From the NCBI RefSeq assembly GCF_041081105.1, contig NZ_CP163528.1, positions 248,001 to 312,000 of the forward strand: a stretch of DNA of 64,000 nucleotides, in the 5' to 3' direction. The notes below the pieces were generated by a model. That model did no database searches and was not told where the DNA came from. It worked only from the letters and a program-made list of their open reading frames with translations. A program made the position numbers and the translations under genes. Source of the DNA: Promicromonospora sp. Populi (lineage in GTDB: Bacteria; Actinomycetota; Actinomycetes; Actinomycetales; Cellulomonadaceae). Below, one piece after another: positions 18,501-26,764 of this stretch (its first letter is position 1; each line of letters opens with the position of its first letter).

Positions 18501-20643
18501 CGGCAGCCAGTGCGGCGTCGGCCTCTCGCACGAACGCGCCCACCGCGCGGCCGAGCTCGGCCGGGCGGCCCGGTGCGTCGCCCTTCCAGAACGGCAGGCG
18601 GCCGGGCAGGCCGGGGGCCGGGGTCACCAGCACGCGGTCGGTGGTGATCTCCTGGATGCGCCAGGTACTCGACCCGAGTGTGAACGTGTCGCCCACCCGG
18701 GACTCGTAGACCATCTCCTCGTCCAGCTCGCCGACCCGCTTGCCGCCTCGGTTGCGCCGCCCACCGCTGGTCACGCTGTCGGTGAGCGCGTCGCCGGGCC
18801 CGGGGGTGGACCCGCCGTCGGGCCCGCCCCCGGCGGGCGGCTCTGTGGCGAGGAAGACGCCGTAGGCGCCCTTGTCCGGGATGGTGCCGCCGCTCGTGGC
18901 GGCCAGGCGCAGCGCTCCCGGCCTGCCGCGCAGCATGCCCGTGGCCCGGTCCCAGGTGATGCGGGCGCGCAGCTCTGCGAAGTCCTCGCTGGGGTAGCGG
19001 CCCGCGAGCATGTCCAGCACCGCACGCCAGGTCGCGTCGCCGAGGTGCGCGAACGGCGCCGCGCGGCGGACGAGGGCGAGCAGGTCGTCCTCGGCCCAGT
19101 CGTCGACGGCGAGAGCCGCGACCACCTGCTGGGCGAGGACGTCGAGCGGGTTGGCGGGGACATGCATGTGCTCGATCTCGCCGGCGCGCATGCGCTGCGC
19201 GATGACCGTCGCGGGCACGAGGTCGCCCCGGAACATCGGGAAGACCACCCCCTTGGACACCGCACCCACCTGGTGGCCGGCCCGGCCGATGCGCTGCAGC
19301 CCGCTCGCCACCGATGGCGGCGCGCCGACCTGCACCACGAGGTCGACCGCGCCCATGTCGATGCCGAGCTCCAGGGACGACGTCGCGACCACGGCGGGCA
19401 GCCGGCCCTCCTTGAGCTCCGTCTCCGTGCGCGTGCGCTCCGCACGGCTCATCGACCCGTGGTGGGCGCGGGCCAGGATGGTCTCGGGCGGGCCTGCCTG
19501 GCCCGGTACCGCCTCGGGCAGACCACGCTGCCCGGGCACGGGCCGGGGGATGCCCGAGGCGGTACCCGACTGGCCGGGCACCAGGGCGGCCCAGGTGCTT
19601 GCCGGGTCGGCGACGTCCAGCCCCTGACGCTGCGCCCACACCTCGTTCATGCGGGCGGTCAGCCGCTCGGCGCCGCGCCGGTTGTTGGTGAAGACGATGG
19701 TCGAGGTGTGGTCGGCCACGAGGTCGACCACCCGCTCCTCGACGTGCGGCCAGACCGAGGCCCGGCGCAGCGGGCGGGTCGCCTCGCCCGAGAGGTCGAT
19801 CTCGTCGTCGCCGGTGCCCGTGCTCGTGGCGGCGCCCGGTGCGGCGTCGGACGGGCCGGTGGCAGGCGCGCTGTCGAGGTCCGCGAGGTCCGGGACGGGC
19901 ACGACGACGTCGATCGCCCACTCCTTGGTGGACGGCGGCTGGACGACGACTACCTCGCGCGCCGAGCTGTCGTCCCGGCCGCCGCCGAGGAACCTGGCGA
20001 CGGCCTCGACCGGGCGCACGGTGGCGGACAGGCCGATGCGCTGCGCAGGTCGGTCGAGCAGGGCGTCGAGCCGTTCCAGGCTGAGCGCGAGGTGTGCGCC
20101 GCGCTTGGTGCCGGCGACGGCGTGGATCTCGTCGAGCACCACTGTCTCGACGCCGGCGAGCCCGGCGCGGGCCGACGAGGTGAGGATGAGGAACAGGGAC
20201 TCCGGCGTCGTGACGAGGATGTCCGGCGGGCGCGTGGCGAAGGTGCGCCGCTCGCCCGCGGGAGTGTCGCCCGTCCGCATGCCCACGGTCACGTCCGGAA
20301 CCTCGATGCCGTCCCGGGCCGCGGCCTGGCGGATGCCGGTCAGCGGGGAGCGCAGGTTGCGCTGGACGTCGGCGGCCAGCGCCTTGAGCGGCGACACGTA
20401 CAGCACGCGGCAGCGGCGGGCCCGCTCCTCGGGCGGGGGAGCGGCCATGATCCGGTCGATCGACCAGAGGAACGCCGCGAGCGTCTTGCCCGACCCGGTC
20501 GGCGCGACCACGAGCGCGTGCTGGTCACGGGCGACGGCGTCCCACGCCCCGGCCTGAGCGGCGGTGGGCTGTGCGAACGCGCCGGTGAACCAGGTGCGGG
20601 TGGCGGCTCCGAACCGGGAGAGCGGGTCGTCGGGCGTGGACAT
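15502..20643 (-). CDS. lhr: Large Lhr-type ATP-dependent helicase
   Basis: A 1713-residue superfamily-2 3'–5' DNA/RNA-hybrid helicase induced by DNA damage in mycobacteria. The start ATG 20643 (MSTPDDPLSRF) was chosen from family alignment; CAGAAT lies six bases upstream. The N-terminal RecA domain has APTGSGKTLAAF (Walker A), TTPESLFLIL and VVLDEIHAVAG (DEIH). The second RecA domain has TSSLELGIDMGAVDLVVQ and QRIGRAGH. A Lhr-core winged helix and beta-barrel follow, then a long C-terminal region. A poorly conserved Pro/Gly-rich insertion (PGQSGTASG to PETILARAHHGSMS) interrupts the second RecA domain. nei follows 237 nt downstream, suggesting a joint repair role. Confidence 0.93.
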   Translation of the reverse strand: MSTPDDPLSRFGAATRTWFTGAFAQPTAAQAGAWDAVARDQHALVVAPTGSGKTLAAFLWSIDRIMAAPPPEERARRCRVLYVSPLKALAADVQRNLRSPLTGIRQAAARDGIEVPDVTVGMRTGDTPAGERRTFATRPPDILVTTPESLFLILTSSARAGLAGVETVVLDEIHAVAGTKRGAHLALSLERLDALLDRPAQRIGLSATVRPVEAVARFLGGGRDDSSAREVVVVQPPSTKEWAIDVVVPVPDLADLDSAPATGPSDAAPGAATSTGTGDDEIDLSGEATRPLRRASVWPHVEERVVDLVADHTSTIVFTNNRRGAERLTARMNEVWAQRQGLDVADPASTWAALVPGQSGTASGIPRPVPGQRGLPEAVPGQAGPPETILARAHHGSMSRAERTRTETELKEGRLPAVVATSSLELGIDMGAVDLVVQVGAPPSVASGLQRIGRAGHQVGAVSKGVVFPMFRGDLVPATVIAQRMRAGEIEHMHVPANPLDVLAQQVVAALAVDDWAEDDLLALVRRAAPFAHLGDATWRAVLDMLAGRYPSEDFAELRARITWDRATGMLRGRPGALRLAATSGGTIPDKGAYGVFLATEPPAGGGPDGGSTPGPGDALTDSVTSGGRRNRGGKRVGELDEEMVYESRVGDTFTLGSSTWRIQEITTDRVLVTPAPGLPGRLPFWKGDAPGRPAELGRAVGAFVREADAALAADPVAGRKHLREAGLDDWAADNLAAYLTEQRLGTGRVPDDRTVVIERFRDELGDWRVVIHSPLGARVHAPWALVIAARLRARFGLDVAAMHSDDGIVLRLPDSGGGWEGDPWDLRTVGDIAPAGDVAPAGDVGSAIHLDDEDAYGGTQVQHTPGRVTLEDLLLDPDEVLGAVRDELGSSVMFAARFREAAARALLLPRRRPDKRQPLWQQRQRSAQLLEVASQFPDFPIVLEAARECLQDDFDVAALADLMREIGAGGVRVVEVTTPTPSPFAQSLLFGYTAQFLYDGDAPLAERRAAALSLDPELLAELLGEQGTADLADLLDPGAVEQTEAELAGLAPDRQARDAEGLWDLLRRTGPHPLDALEARTREEARHAVARWLDELEASRRVIRVRFAGAEQWAIAEDAGRLRDALGVALPVGIPETFTEPVPDPLGDLLRRHARTHGPFGAPAVAHRFGLGVAVVAHGLARLEGNGVLARGSLRPGSLGGTGDEWCDPGVLRLLRRRSLAVLRAEVEPVEQEALGTFLPRWQNVSTGLLRGADGLVQAIEQLAGAAVPASALETLVLPSRVVDYSPVLLDELTVAGEVLWSGHARLPGSGGGDGLVSLHLADGAPLTLPALEPIEEESLLDSDLHRAVLDLLTGSGGFFLTRLSELTGAEPEAVLEALWDLVWAGQVTNDGLGALRERVSGSGAHRAPRTAARARPVRRSRFALSPGRPASALRANVSAAGGGGRWAALPVREADPTLRAHALTQVLLERHGVLTRSGAAAEGVGAGYRDVYRVLSGLEERGAVRRGYFVEHLGGSQFALPGAVDRLRVDAQDRSRTVEAELDVAERTAAVATSTGASGTTSTTGTVVLAAMDPANPYGAALAWPAGPEHGPEPARDTGPASDEVPGSRTTTAHRPGRKAGAVVVLTHGDLTLFVERGGRTVLSFTRSPARLAAAAAALARVVREERLGRLVVQRVDGVPALDAARHHPAARALVTAGFAITPRGLRISIR

Positions 20644-20718
20644 GGACCCATTCTGGCCCCGACCACTGACACGGGGCAGGGTTGCCGGAGCACGCCTGCG
20701 GAGACGTAGGGTTGACGG

Positions 20719-20955
20719 GTGCGCGAACGGGATTTCTGGCAGCTGATCGACGAGGTCTTCGGTCCTGGGTACGGTCGCGCCCTCGCACGCGAACAGGTGC
20801 TGCCCGCGCTCGACGGCCGCACCCCGGCGGTCGCGCTGGACGACGGCGACGAGCCGCGCGACGTGTGGCACGCGCTGTGCGACGCGCTGGACGTGCCCGA
20901 CGCCGACCGCTGGGGCAAGGACAAGCACCGGCAGGCACCGCCGCCGCGGCGCTGA
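20719..20955 (+). CDS. DUF3046 protein
   Basis: A 78-residue cytoplasmic protein beginning MRERDFWQLIDEVFGPGYGRAL and containing EPRDVWHALCDALDVP, both typical of DUF3046. This family is conserved just upstream of recA in actinobacteria (Rv2738c in M. tuberculosis) and has no known function. The GTG start follows TAGGGT (20707–20712) by six bases, so its transcript is probably leaderless. It is divergent from lhr, 75 nt away, and is followed by the SOS-controlled recA promoter. Confidence 0.88.
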   Translation: MRERDFWQLIDEVFGPGYGRALAREQVLPALDGRTPAVALDDGDEPRDVWHALCDALDVPDADRWGKDKHRQAPPPRR

Positions 20956-21032
20956 ACGCCGTGCTCTGACCGCCGCGGGACCGTGCTGCTGAGACCGGCG
21001 AGATGTCCAGCGACACGCCGATGTGTCCTGCC

Positions 21033-21060
21033 TTGCCTCGAACACGCGTTCGGCTAGACT
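21033..21060 (+). promoter_or_regulatory. recA promoter with SOS box
   Basis: TTGCCT (-35, 21033–21038), a 16-nt spacer and TAGACT (-10, 21055–21060) form the promoter. The 16-mer at 21038–21053 matches the actinobacterial LexA box TCGAAC-N4-GTTCGA at 11 of 12 fixed positions and fills the spacer. LexA binding would block RNA polymerase. The predicted leader is about 140 nt. Confidence 0.88.
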
Positions 21061-21206
21061 TCGACCACAGGCACGGATTTCGGAACGTCGTCCACAGGCG
21101 GCGGCCGGAGCAGGCGTCCGTGTCAGTGGCTCCGCGTACGGTCGGCACGACGTACTGAGCCATCCATATCGGCGCACCCAGCGCCCCGAAGACGAAGGTG
21201 TTGCAC

Positions 21207-22424
21207 ATGCCCGCACCAGCAGACCGCGAAAAGGCTCTTGAAGCGGCCCTCGCTCAGATCGACCGTAGCTTTGGCAAGGGATCGGTCATGCGCCTCGGTG
21301 ACGAGATCCGCGCACCCATCGAGGTCATCCCGACCGGTTCGATCGCCCTGGACGTGGCGCTCGGTATCGGTGGCCTGCCCCGTGGTCGGGTCGTCGAGAT
21401 ATACGGCCCGGAGTCCTCGGGCAAGACCACGCTCGCCCTGCACGCCGTGGCGAGCGCGCAGCGCAAGGGTGGCATCGCGGCGTTCATCGACGCCGAGCAC
21501 GCGCTGGACCCGGACTACGCCAAGAAGCTCGGCGTCGACACCGACGCCCTCCTGGTCTCGCAGCCGGACACCGGCGAGCAGGCGCTGGAGATCATGGACA
21601 TGCTGATCCGCTCCGGCGCGCTCGACATCATCGTGATCGACTCCGTCGCCGCCCTGACGCCCAAGGCCGAGATCGAGGGCGAGATGGGTGACAGCCACGT
21701 GGGTCTGCAGGCCCGCCTCATGTCGCAGGCCCTGCGCAAGATCACGGGCGCGCTCAGCTCGTCCGGGACCACCGCCATCTTCATCAACCAGCTGCGCGAG
21801 AAGATCGGCGTGTTCTTCGGCTCGCCCGAGACCACCACCGGTGGCAAGGCGCTGAAGTTCTACGCGTCGGTCCGGCTCGACATCCGCCGGATCGAGACCC
21901 TCAAGGAGGGCACGGACGCAGTCGGTAACCGCACCCGGGTGAAGGTCGTCAAGAACAAGATGGCCCCGCCGTTCAAGCAGGCCGAGTTCGACATCCTGTA
22001 CGGCGTGGGCATCTCCCGTGAGGGCGGCCTGATCGACATGGGTGTGGAGCACGGCTTCGTGCGCAAGTCCGGCTCGTGGTTCACCTACGAGGGCGACCAG
22101 CTCGGCCAGGGCAAGGAGAACGCGCGGGCCTTCCTGCGGGACAACCCCGACCTCGCCAACGACATCGAGAAGCGCGTCAAGGAGAAGCTGGGCGTGGGGC
22201 CGAAGGTCGACGCCCCGGCGGCCGACGCAGCGGAGTCCGCTGCTGCTCCCGCCACCGAGACGGCGCCGCTCGCAGGCACCGTCGCGGCGGCAAGCTCGTC
22301 CTCCCGGACGACCACCACGGCGAAGGCCACCAAGGCGACCACCACGCGCTCGAAGGCCACGAAGCCGGCTGCGGCGAAGACCGCGGCCACGGCCGAGGCC
22401 GCTGCGGAGAAGGCCCCGTTCTGA
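21207..22424 (+). CDS. recA: Recombinase RecA
   Basis: RecA forms the nucleoprotein filament for homologous recombination and triggers LexA self-cleavage. The 405-residue protein shows MRLGD, Walker [10 protein letters not shown] (residues 67–75), the Walker B region [11 protein letters not shown], and [17 protein letters not shown]. The C-terminal about 70 residues form an Ala/Thr/Lys-rich repetitive tail ([18 protein letters not shown]), longer than in E. coli. ATG 21207 was preferred to the in-frame GTG 21198 because family members start MPAP or MAAA. No intein is present. It is controlled by the SOS box at 21038 and followed by recX. Confidence 0.97.
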   Translation: MPAPADREKALEAALAQIDRSFGKGSVMRLGDEIRAPIEVIPTGSIALDVALGIGGLPRGRVVEIYGPESSGKTTLALHAVASAQRKGGIAAFIDAEHALDPDYAKKLGVDTDALLVSQPDTGEQALEIMDMLIRSGALDIIVIDSVAALTPKAEIEGEMGDSHVGLQARLMSQALRKITGALSSSGTTAIFINQLREKIGVFFGSPETTTGGKALKFYASVRLDIRRIETLKEGTDAVGNRTRVKVVKNKMAPPFKQAEFDILYGVGISREGGLIDMGVEHGFVRKSGSWFTYEGDQLGQGKENARAFLRDNPDLANDIEKRVKEKLGVGPKVDAPAADAAESAAAPATETAPLAGTVAAASSSSRTTTTAKATKATTTRSKATKPAAAKTAATAEAAAEKAPF

Positions 22425-22503
22425 CGTGCAGTACGGTGATCCAGCGGATGGTCCCGGCGTGGGGAAGCGTCGGGGCCGTCCGGCCACTCGGGAGGGCAGC
22501 CGC

Positions 22504-23115
22504 GTGAGCGGTTTCGGCCGCCCGGGCGGCAAGGGTCGAGGCTATTCGAACGGCAAGGATCGCACCCCCCGGCGCACGGTCGGGGAGCGTCTGGAAGCCG
22601 GCGAGATCACCCGGGACGACGCCGTCGAGAAGGCCCGCGAGGTAGTCCTGAGGACCCTGTCTGCGGCGCAGAAGTCCCGGCGCGAGCTGGAGCAGTCGCT
22701 GGCCCGCAAGGGCTACCCGGAGGACATCGTCGTGCAGGTCCTCGACCGGTTTGACGAGGTGGGCCTGGTGGACGACGCGACCTACGCCGACACCATCGTC
22801 CGCACCCGGCACTCCGAGCGGGGCCTTGCCCGGCGCGGCATTGCCGCGGAGCTACGCCGCCGCGGTATCGACGAGGACACGGCCGTCGAGGCGCTCGATC
22901 AGCTCGACCCGGACGACGAGCGGGCCGCGGGTGCGAAGCTGGCCATCAAGCTCATCCACCGCACGCGCAGCATGGAGCGCCAGGTGCGGGTGCGCCGCGC
23001 CGTCGGCTCGCTCGCCCGGAAGGGCTACGCGCCCGGCCTGGCGTTCGAGCTGGTCCGCGACGCGCTGGCCGCGGAGGGCGAGGACACGGACGACCTGGCC
23101 TACTCCGAGGACTGA
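22504..23115 (+). CDS. recX: Regulatory protein RecX
   Basis: RecX binds RecA filaments and limits their extension and ATPase activity. The 203-residue protein contains EKAREVVLRTLSAAQKSRRELEQSL and the three-helix repeats KGYPEDIVVQVLDRFDEVGLVDD and RRGIDEDTAVEALDQL, normal for the family. GTG 22504 was chosen because GGGAGGG lies seven bases upstream. GTGs at 22426 and 22459 would give longer, less conserved starts. It lies 79 nt after recA, so the pair is probably co-transcribed. A hairpin that overlaps the stop codon ends the unit. Confidence 0.93.
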   Translation: MSGFGRPGGKGRGYSNGKDRTPRRTVGERLEAGEITRDDAVEKAREVVLRTLSAAQKSRRELEQSLARKGYPEDIVVQVLDRFDEVGLVDDATYADTIVRTRHSERGLARRGIAAELRRRGIDEDTAVEALDQLDPDDERAAGAKLAIKLIHRTRSMERQVRVRRAVGSLARKGYAPGLAFELVRDALAAEGEDTDDLAYSED

Positions 23116-23144
23116 GGTGATCCCCGCTGGCGCGGGGATCACCT
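23115..23144. terminator. 13-bp perfect hairpin after recX
   Basis: Arms 23115–23127 and 23132–23144 pair perfectly around a TGGC loop. The first arm starts on the last base of the recX stop codon. It lies between convergent recX and gluD and is probably a bidirectional terminator. Its GATCCCCGC/GCGGGGATC core resembles a type I-E CRISPR repeat, but it occurs once only. Confidence 0.75.
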
Positions 23145-23165
23145 AGGTCGTACCCGGGCCACAGC

Positions 23166-24053
23166 TCAGATGCTGTTGGGGCCGCCGGCCGCCGTCGCGA
23201 TCGCCGTCGGGTTCCCGATGCCGGTGCCCTCGATCGTGGGCGCCGCCGTCCGGCTGGACAGCAGCCGCGCCAGCCGGTGTGCCACGACAGTGAGCAGCCA
23301 GTTGATCAGGATGAACACGACCGCCACGATGATCAGCGCCTGCAGCGGGTTCTGCTCGTTGGCCGAGAGGATCTGGGCCGACCGGAGCAGCTCGGAGTAC
23401 AGGATGAACTGACCGAGCGCCGAGTCCTTGAGTACCACCACGAGCTGCGACACCATCGCGGGCAGCATGGCGACCAGGGCCTGCGGAAGCTGGATCGAGC
23501 GAAGTACCTGCCCGGGGGTCAGACCGATCGCCAGCCCTGCCTCGCCCTGCCCCTTCGGCAGGTTCCCGACGCCGGCCCGCACCAGCTCCGCGATGACGGA
23601 GCCGTTGTACAGGACGAGGGCCAGCACCACCGCGGCGAACGGCCGGTCGGCGATCCACTGGGCCTGCGCCGAGAAGAAGCTGTAGAAGAAGATCATCATC
23701 AGCAGCACGGGCACCGCGCGGAAGAACTCCACGACCACACCCGAGACCGCTCGGACCGCCCGGTTGGCCGACAGCCGGCCCATGCCGAAGAGGATGCCGA
23801 ACAGGACCGCGCCGACCGTGGCGAACAGCGCTGACCGCAGCGTGTTCTGCAGGCCCGGCAGGTAGTAGTACTGCCAGGCCTCGGCGGACACGGCGTTCAG
23901 CCAGAGCGACGACTCGAACTGGCCCCGCTCGTTCAGGACGAGGACGAGCCAGCCGAGACCGGCGAGCACCGCCAGTGCAGCGACGGTGTTGCCGACGACG
24001 GAGAAGGCCCGGGCGCGGGGCCCCGGGATGTCGAACAGGATGGAGGCGCTCAT
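23166..24053 (-). CDS. gluD: Glutamate-type ABC transporter permease GluD
   Basis: A 295-residue inner-membrane permease of the polar amino-acid ABC family. The N-terminus (ILFDIPGPRARAF) and WQYYYLPGLQNTL match GluD of the corynebacterial glutamate importer. The coupling (EAA) loop is GEAGLAIGLTPGQVLRSIQLPQAL. About five or six membrane segments are seen, with a Gly/Ala/Thr-rich C-terminal tail. ATG 24053 overlaps the gluC stop (ATGA). It forms the membrane channel with GluC. Confidence 0.9.
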   Translation of the reverse strand: MSASILFDIPGPRARAFSVVGNTVAALAVLAGLGWLVLVLNERGQFESSLWLNAVSAEAWQYYYLPGLQNTLRSALFATVGAVLFGILFGMGRLSANRAVRAVSGVVVEFFRAVPVLLMMIFFYSFFSAQAQWIADRPFAAVVLALVLYNGSVIAELVRAGVGNLPKGQGEAGLAIGLTPGQVLRSIQLPQALVAMLPAMVSQLVVVLKDSALGQFILYSELLRSAQILSANEQNPLQALIIVAVVFILINWLLTVVAHRLARLLSSRTAAPTIEGTGIGNPTAIATAAGGPNSI

Positions 24054-24745
24054 CGCTGCACCGCCAGTCGGGTGGACAGCCAGGTGGTGGCCAGCCCGAT
24101 CGGGATCACGAGGAGCACGTAGCCCACCGCGAAGGTCAGGAAGATCGCGACCATGAGGTCGGGTCGGAACTCGATCATGGTCCTCATCAGCGACGACGTC
24201 TCGGTGGCGACCGACGCGGCGGCAGCGACGGTCGAGTTCTTCAGCAGCGCGATGAGCGTGTTGCCCAGCGGCGCGATGGCTCCGCGGAACGCCTGCGGAA
24301 AGATGATCAGCCGCGCGGCGGGCAGAAACGAGAGCCCGATGGCCCGCGCGGCCTCGGCCTGCCCCACCGGCACCGTGTTCACGCCGGACCGGATGGCCTC
24401 GCAGACAAATGCGGCGTGATAGACGGACAGCCCGATCACCGCGAACCAGAAGAACGTGACGTCGAGCTGGTCCGAGAGCGTGATCCCGAGCTGCGAGAAC
24501 ACCACCAGGTACATGAACGTGAGGATGATCGTCAGGGGTGTGTTCCGGAAGATGGTCACGTAGGCGGTGCCGGCCCACTGGAGCGATGCGATCGGTGAGA
24601 TGCGCATCAGCGCGAGTACGGAGCCGAGCAGCAGGGACAGCAGTGCGGCCCAGAACGTGAGCTGGATGTTGACCCAGAACGCGCCCAGGACGTCGAACCG
24701 CGCGAAGAGCTCGGCGAACCCGGCGAAGAAGTCGTCCACGGTCAC
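24050..24745 (-). CDS. gluC: Glutamate-type ABC transporter permease GluC
   Basis: A 231-residue polar amino-acid permease with five membrane segments. FWVNIQLTFWAALLSLLLGS, FRNTPLTIILTF and the coupling loop AEAARAIGLSFLPAARLIIFPQAFR are diagnostic of the His/Glu/Gln family. The GTG start is 133 nt downstream of gluB. It partners GluD, with which it overlaps by 4 nt. The gap to gluB contains an imperfect long-range stem-loop. Confidence 0.9.
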   Translation of the reverse strand: MTVDDFFAGFAELFARFDVLGAFWVNIQLTFWAALLSLLLGSVLALMRISPIASLQWAGTAYVTIFRNTPLTIILTFMYLVVFSQLGITLSDQLDVTFFWFAVIGLSVYHAAFVCEAIRSGVNTVPVGQAEAARAIGLSFLPAARLIIFPQAFRGAIAPLGNTLIALLKNSTVAAAASVATETSSLMRTMIEFRPDLMVAIFLTFAVGYVLLVIPIGLATTWLSTRLAVQR

Positions 24746-24795
24746 CTTTCAGGAGGGGTGGTCAGGGTGTCTCGGCAGGAGCCGACGACACCGGA

Positions 24796-24855
24796 CGTGC
24801 CCGGCGCAGGACCGGCAGCCAGCCAGGGGAGGCGGACGGTCCCGCGTCGGGCACG
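24796..24855 (-). promoter_or_regulatory. Possible attenuating stem-loop between gluB and gluC
   Basis: Segments 24796–24806 and 24845–24855 are complementary with one mismatch, around a 38-nt loop. A stem here could raise binding-protein over permease expression, as is common in binding-protein-dependent operons. The call is weak because the loop is long. The sequence AGGGGTGGTCAG also occurs twice in this gap. Confidence 0.25.
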
Positions 24856-24878
24856 CTGGATCAGGGGTGGTCAGCGGG

Positions 24879-25730
24879 TCAGGCGCAGGCGTCGACCGTC
24901 GGCGGGTTCAGGTCGGCGTTCGGCGTGTAGCCGGTGCCCTCGGTGTTGGAGGTCACCAGCTCCTCCCAGGTGCCGTCCTCGATCATCTGCGTGATCGCGG
25001 CGTTGACCTCTTCGCACCGCTCCGTGCTGCCCAGCGGCAGGCCCACGCCGTAACGCTCCTCCGAGAAGGGTGCGCCGACAACCTTGAACTCGCCGGCGTT
25101 CTCCTCGGTCGCGGCCAGGCCGGCCAGGATGATGTCGTCAGTGGTGACGGCGTCGACCGCGCCCGAGGCGAGGGCAGTGGCGCACTCGGCGTAGCCGCCG
25201 CGCTCCACGAGCTGCACGCCCTCGGCGTAGTCGTCCTTGATGTTCTGCGCCGACGTCGATCCGGTGACCGAGCAGAGGTTCTTGCCCTCCAGGGTCTCCG
25301 GGCCGGTGATGTCGGTGTTGTCGGCCGCGACCAGCAGGTCCTGGCCGGCGATGAAGTACGGGCCGGCGAAGTCGATGAGCTCCTTGCGCTCGTCGTTGAT
25401 CGAGTACGTGGCGAAGATCATGTCCACGTCGCCGTTCTGCAGGGCCGTCTCGCGGTTGGCCGAGATGGTCTCGACCCACTCGATCTGGTCCTCGGTGTAC
25501 CCGAGCTCACCCGCGACGTAGCGGGCGACATCGGTGTCGAAGCCCGTGAACGTGTCGCCGTCCTGCAGGCCGAGGCCCGGCTGGTCGTACTTGATGCCGA
25601 TGCGGATCGTGTCGCCGCCAGCAGCGGTGTCCTCGCCGGACGGCGCGCCGGGCTCGGCGCTGCCGCACGCGGAGAGTGCGAGAGTCGAGGCAGCCGCCAT
25701 CGCCAGGAGGCCCATGGTGTGCTTACGCAT
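24879..25730 (-). CDS. gluB: Glutamate-binding lipoprotein of ABC transporter
   Basis: A 283-residue extracellular solute-binding protein family 3 lipoprotein. The signal peptide ends in the lipobox LSAC (Cys22). DTIRIGIKYDQPGLGLQDGDTF, GFDTDVARYVAGELGY and ANRETALQNGDVDMIFATYS match GluB and related glutamate/aspartate binding proteins. It captures the amino acid outside the membrane and delivers it to GluC/GluD. ATG 25730 follows AAGGGC. It lies 69 nt downstream of gluA. Confidence 0.92.
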   Translation of the reverse strand: MRKHTMGLLAMAAASTLALSACGSAEPGAPSGEDTAAGGDTIRIGIKYDQPGLGLQDGDTFTGFDTDVARYVAGELGYTEDQIEWVETISANRETALQNGDVDMIFATYSINDERKELIDFAGPYFIAGQDLLVAADNTDITGPETLEGKNLCSVTGSTSAQNIKDDYAEGVQLVERGGYAECATALASGAVDAVTTDDIILAGLAATEENAGEFKVVGAPFSEERYGVGLPLGSTERCEEVNAAITQMIEDGTWEELVTSNTEGTGYTPNADLNPPTVDACA

Positions 25731-25799
25731 GATTGCCCTTCGGTAGTGCGGGGCCCGGTACTGGACCCCGAGGGGGTGGGGATCAGTCGGTGAAAAGGT

Positions 25800-26615
25800 T
25801 CAGTGGGTCAGGATCTTGGACAGGAAGTCGCGGGCCCGGTCGCTCTTGGGCGCCGTGAAGAACTCCTCGGGGGGAGCCTCTTCGACGATCTGGCCGTCCG
25901 CCATGAAGACCACCCGGTCGGCGGCCTTGCGGGCGAAGCCCATCTCGTGGGTGACGACGATCATCGTCATCCCCTCCTGAGCGAGCGCGACCATGGCGTC
26001 GAGCACCTCGTTGACCATCTCGGGGTCGAGGGCTGACGTCGGTTCGTCGAAGAGCATCACCTTGGGCTGCATCGCCAGGGCTCGTGCGATCGCCACGCGT
26101 TGCTGCTGGCCGCCGGACAGCTGGGCGGGCATCTTGCCCGCCTGGTTGCCGACGCCCACGCGGTCGAGCAGCTTTCGGGCCTGCTCCTGTGCGTCCTTCT
26201 TGTTCAGCCCGCGGACCTTGCGCGGCCCGAGCGTCACGTTGTCGAGCACGGTCTTGTGCGCGAACAGGTTGAACGACTGGAAGACCATCCCGACCTCGGC
26301 GCGCAGCTGGGCGAGGGCCTTGCCCTCCTCGGGCAGCTCCTTGCCGTCGACGGCGATGGTGCCGTCGTCGATGGTCTCGAGCCGGTTGATCGCGCGGCAC
26401 AGCGTGGACTTGCCGGAGCCGGACGGACCGATCACGACCAGCACTTCACCCTTGCGGACGGTGAGGTTGATGTCCTGCAAGACGTGCAGCGCGCCGAAGT
26501 GCTTGTTCACGTGCGTCAGCTCGACGAGGGGCGCCCCGAGGGCACGGTCCGGCGTCGGAGCGTCCGCGATCTCGTCGGCCACCGGTTGGTCGGTGGGCGA
26601 GGTGCTCTGGTCCAT
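25800..26615 (-). CDS. gluA: Glutamate ABC transporter ATP-binding protein
   Basis: A 271-residue ABC ATPase powering the GluBCD importer from the cytoplasmic side. It has Walker [11 protein letters not shown]-loop [11 protein letters not shown], signature LSGGQQQR, Walker [13 protein letters not shown] and H-loop THEM. An N-terminal extension of about 25 residues ([18 protein letters not shown]) is not part of the fold. TAGGTT (26627–26622) lies six bases before the ATG, so the operon mRNA probably begins leaderless at gluA. The order gluA–gluB–gluC–gluD next to recX matches corynebacteria. Confidence 0.93.
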   Translation of the reverse strand: MDQSTSPTDQPVADEIADAPTPDRALGAPLVELTHVNKHFGALHVLQDINLTVRKGEVLVVIGPSGSGKSTLCRAINRLETIDDGTIAVDGKELPEEGKALAQLRAEVGMVFQSFNLFAHKTVLDNVTLGPRKVRGLNKKDAQEQARKLLDRVGVGNQAGKMPAQLSGGQQQRVAIARALAMQPKVMLFDEPTSALDPEMVNEVLDAMVALAQEGMTMIVVTHEMGFARKAADRVVFMADGQIVEEAPPEEFFTAPKSDRARDFLSKILTH

Positions 26616-26764
26616 CCCTTGAACCTAACGATCCGATGTTTCAAGGACCAAGTCGACGGGTCATCGGGGCACAACGTTTCGGTAACAGATGCCCGCTTTG
26701 GGGCTGAAACTTCACGGTTCGGCGCGGTTCGGTGCGGCAGGGCGGGGGTCGTAAGATCGTGGGG

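Noticed and set aside
21207-22424. Intein in recA
   Set aside because: Mycobacterial recA may carry one, but this gene is continuous and of normal length.
23115-23144. CRISPR-repeat-like sequence after recX
   Set aside because: The GATCCCCGC core looks like a type I-E repeat, but there is a single copy, no spacers and no cas genes. A terminator explains it better.
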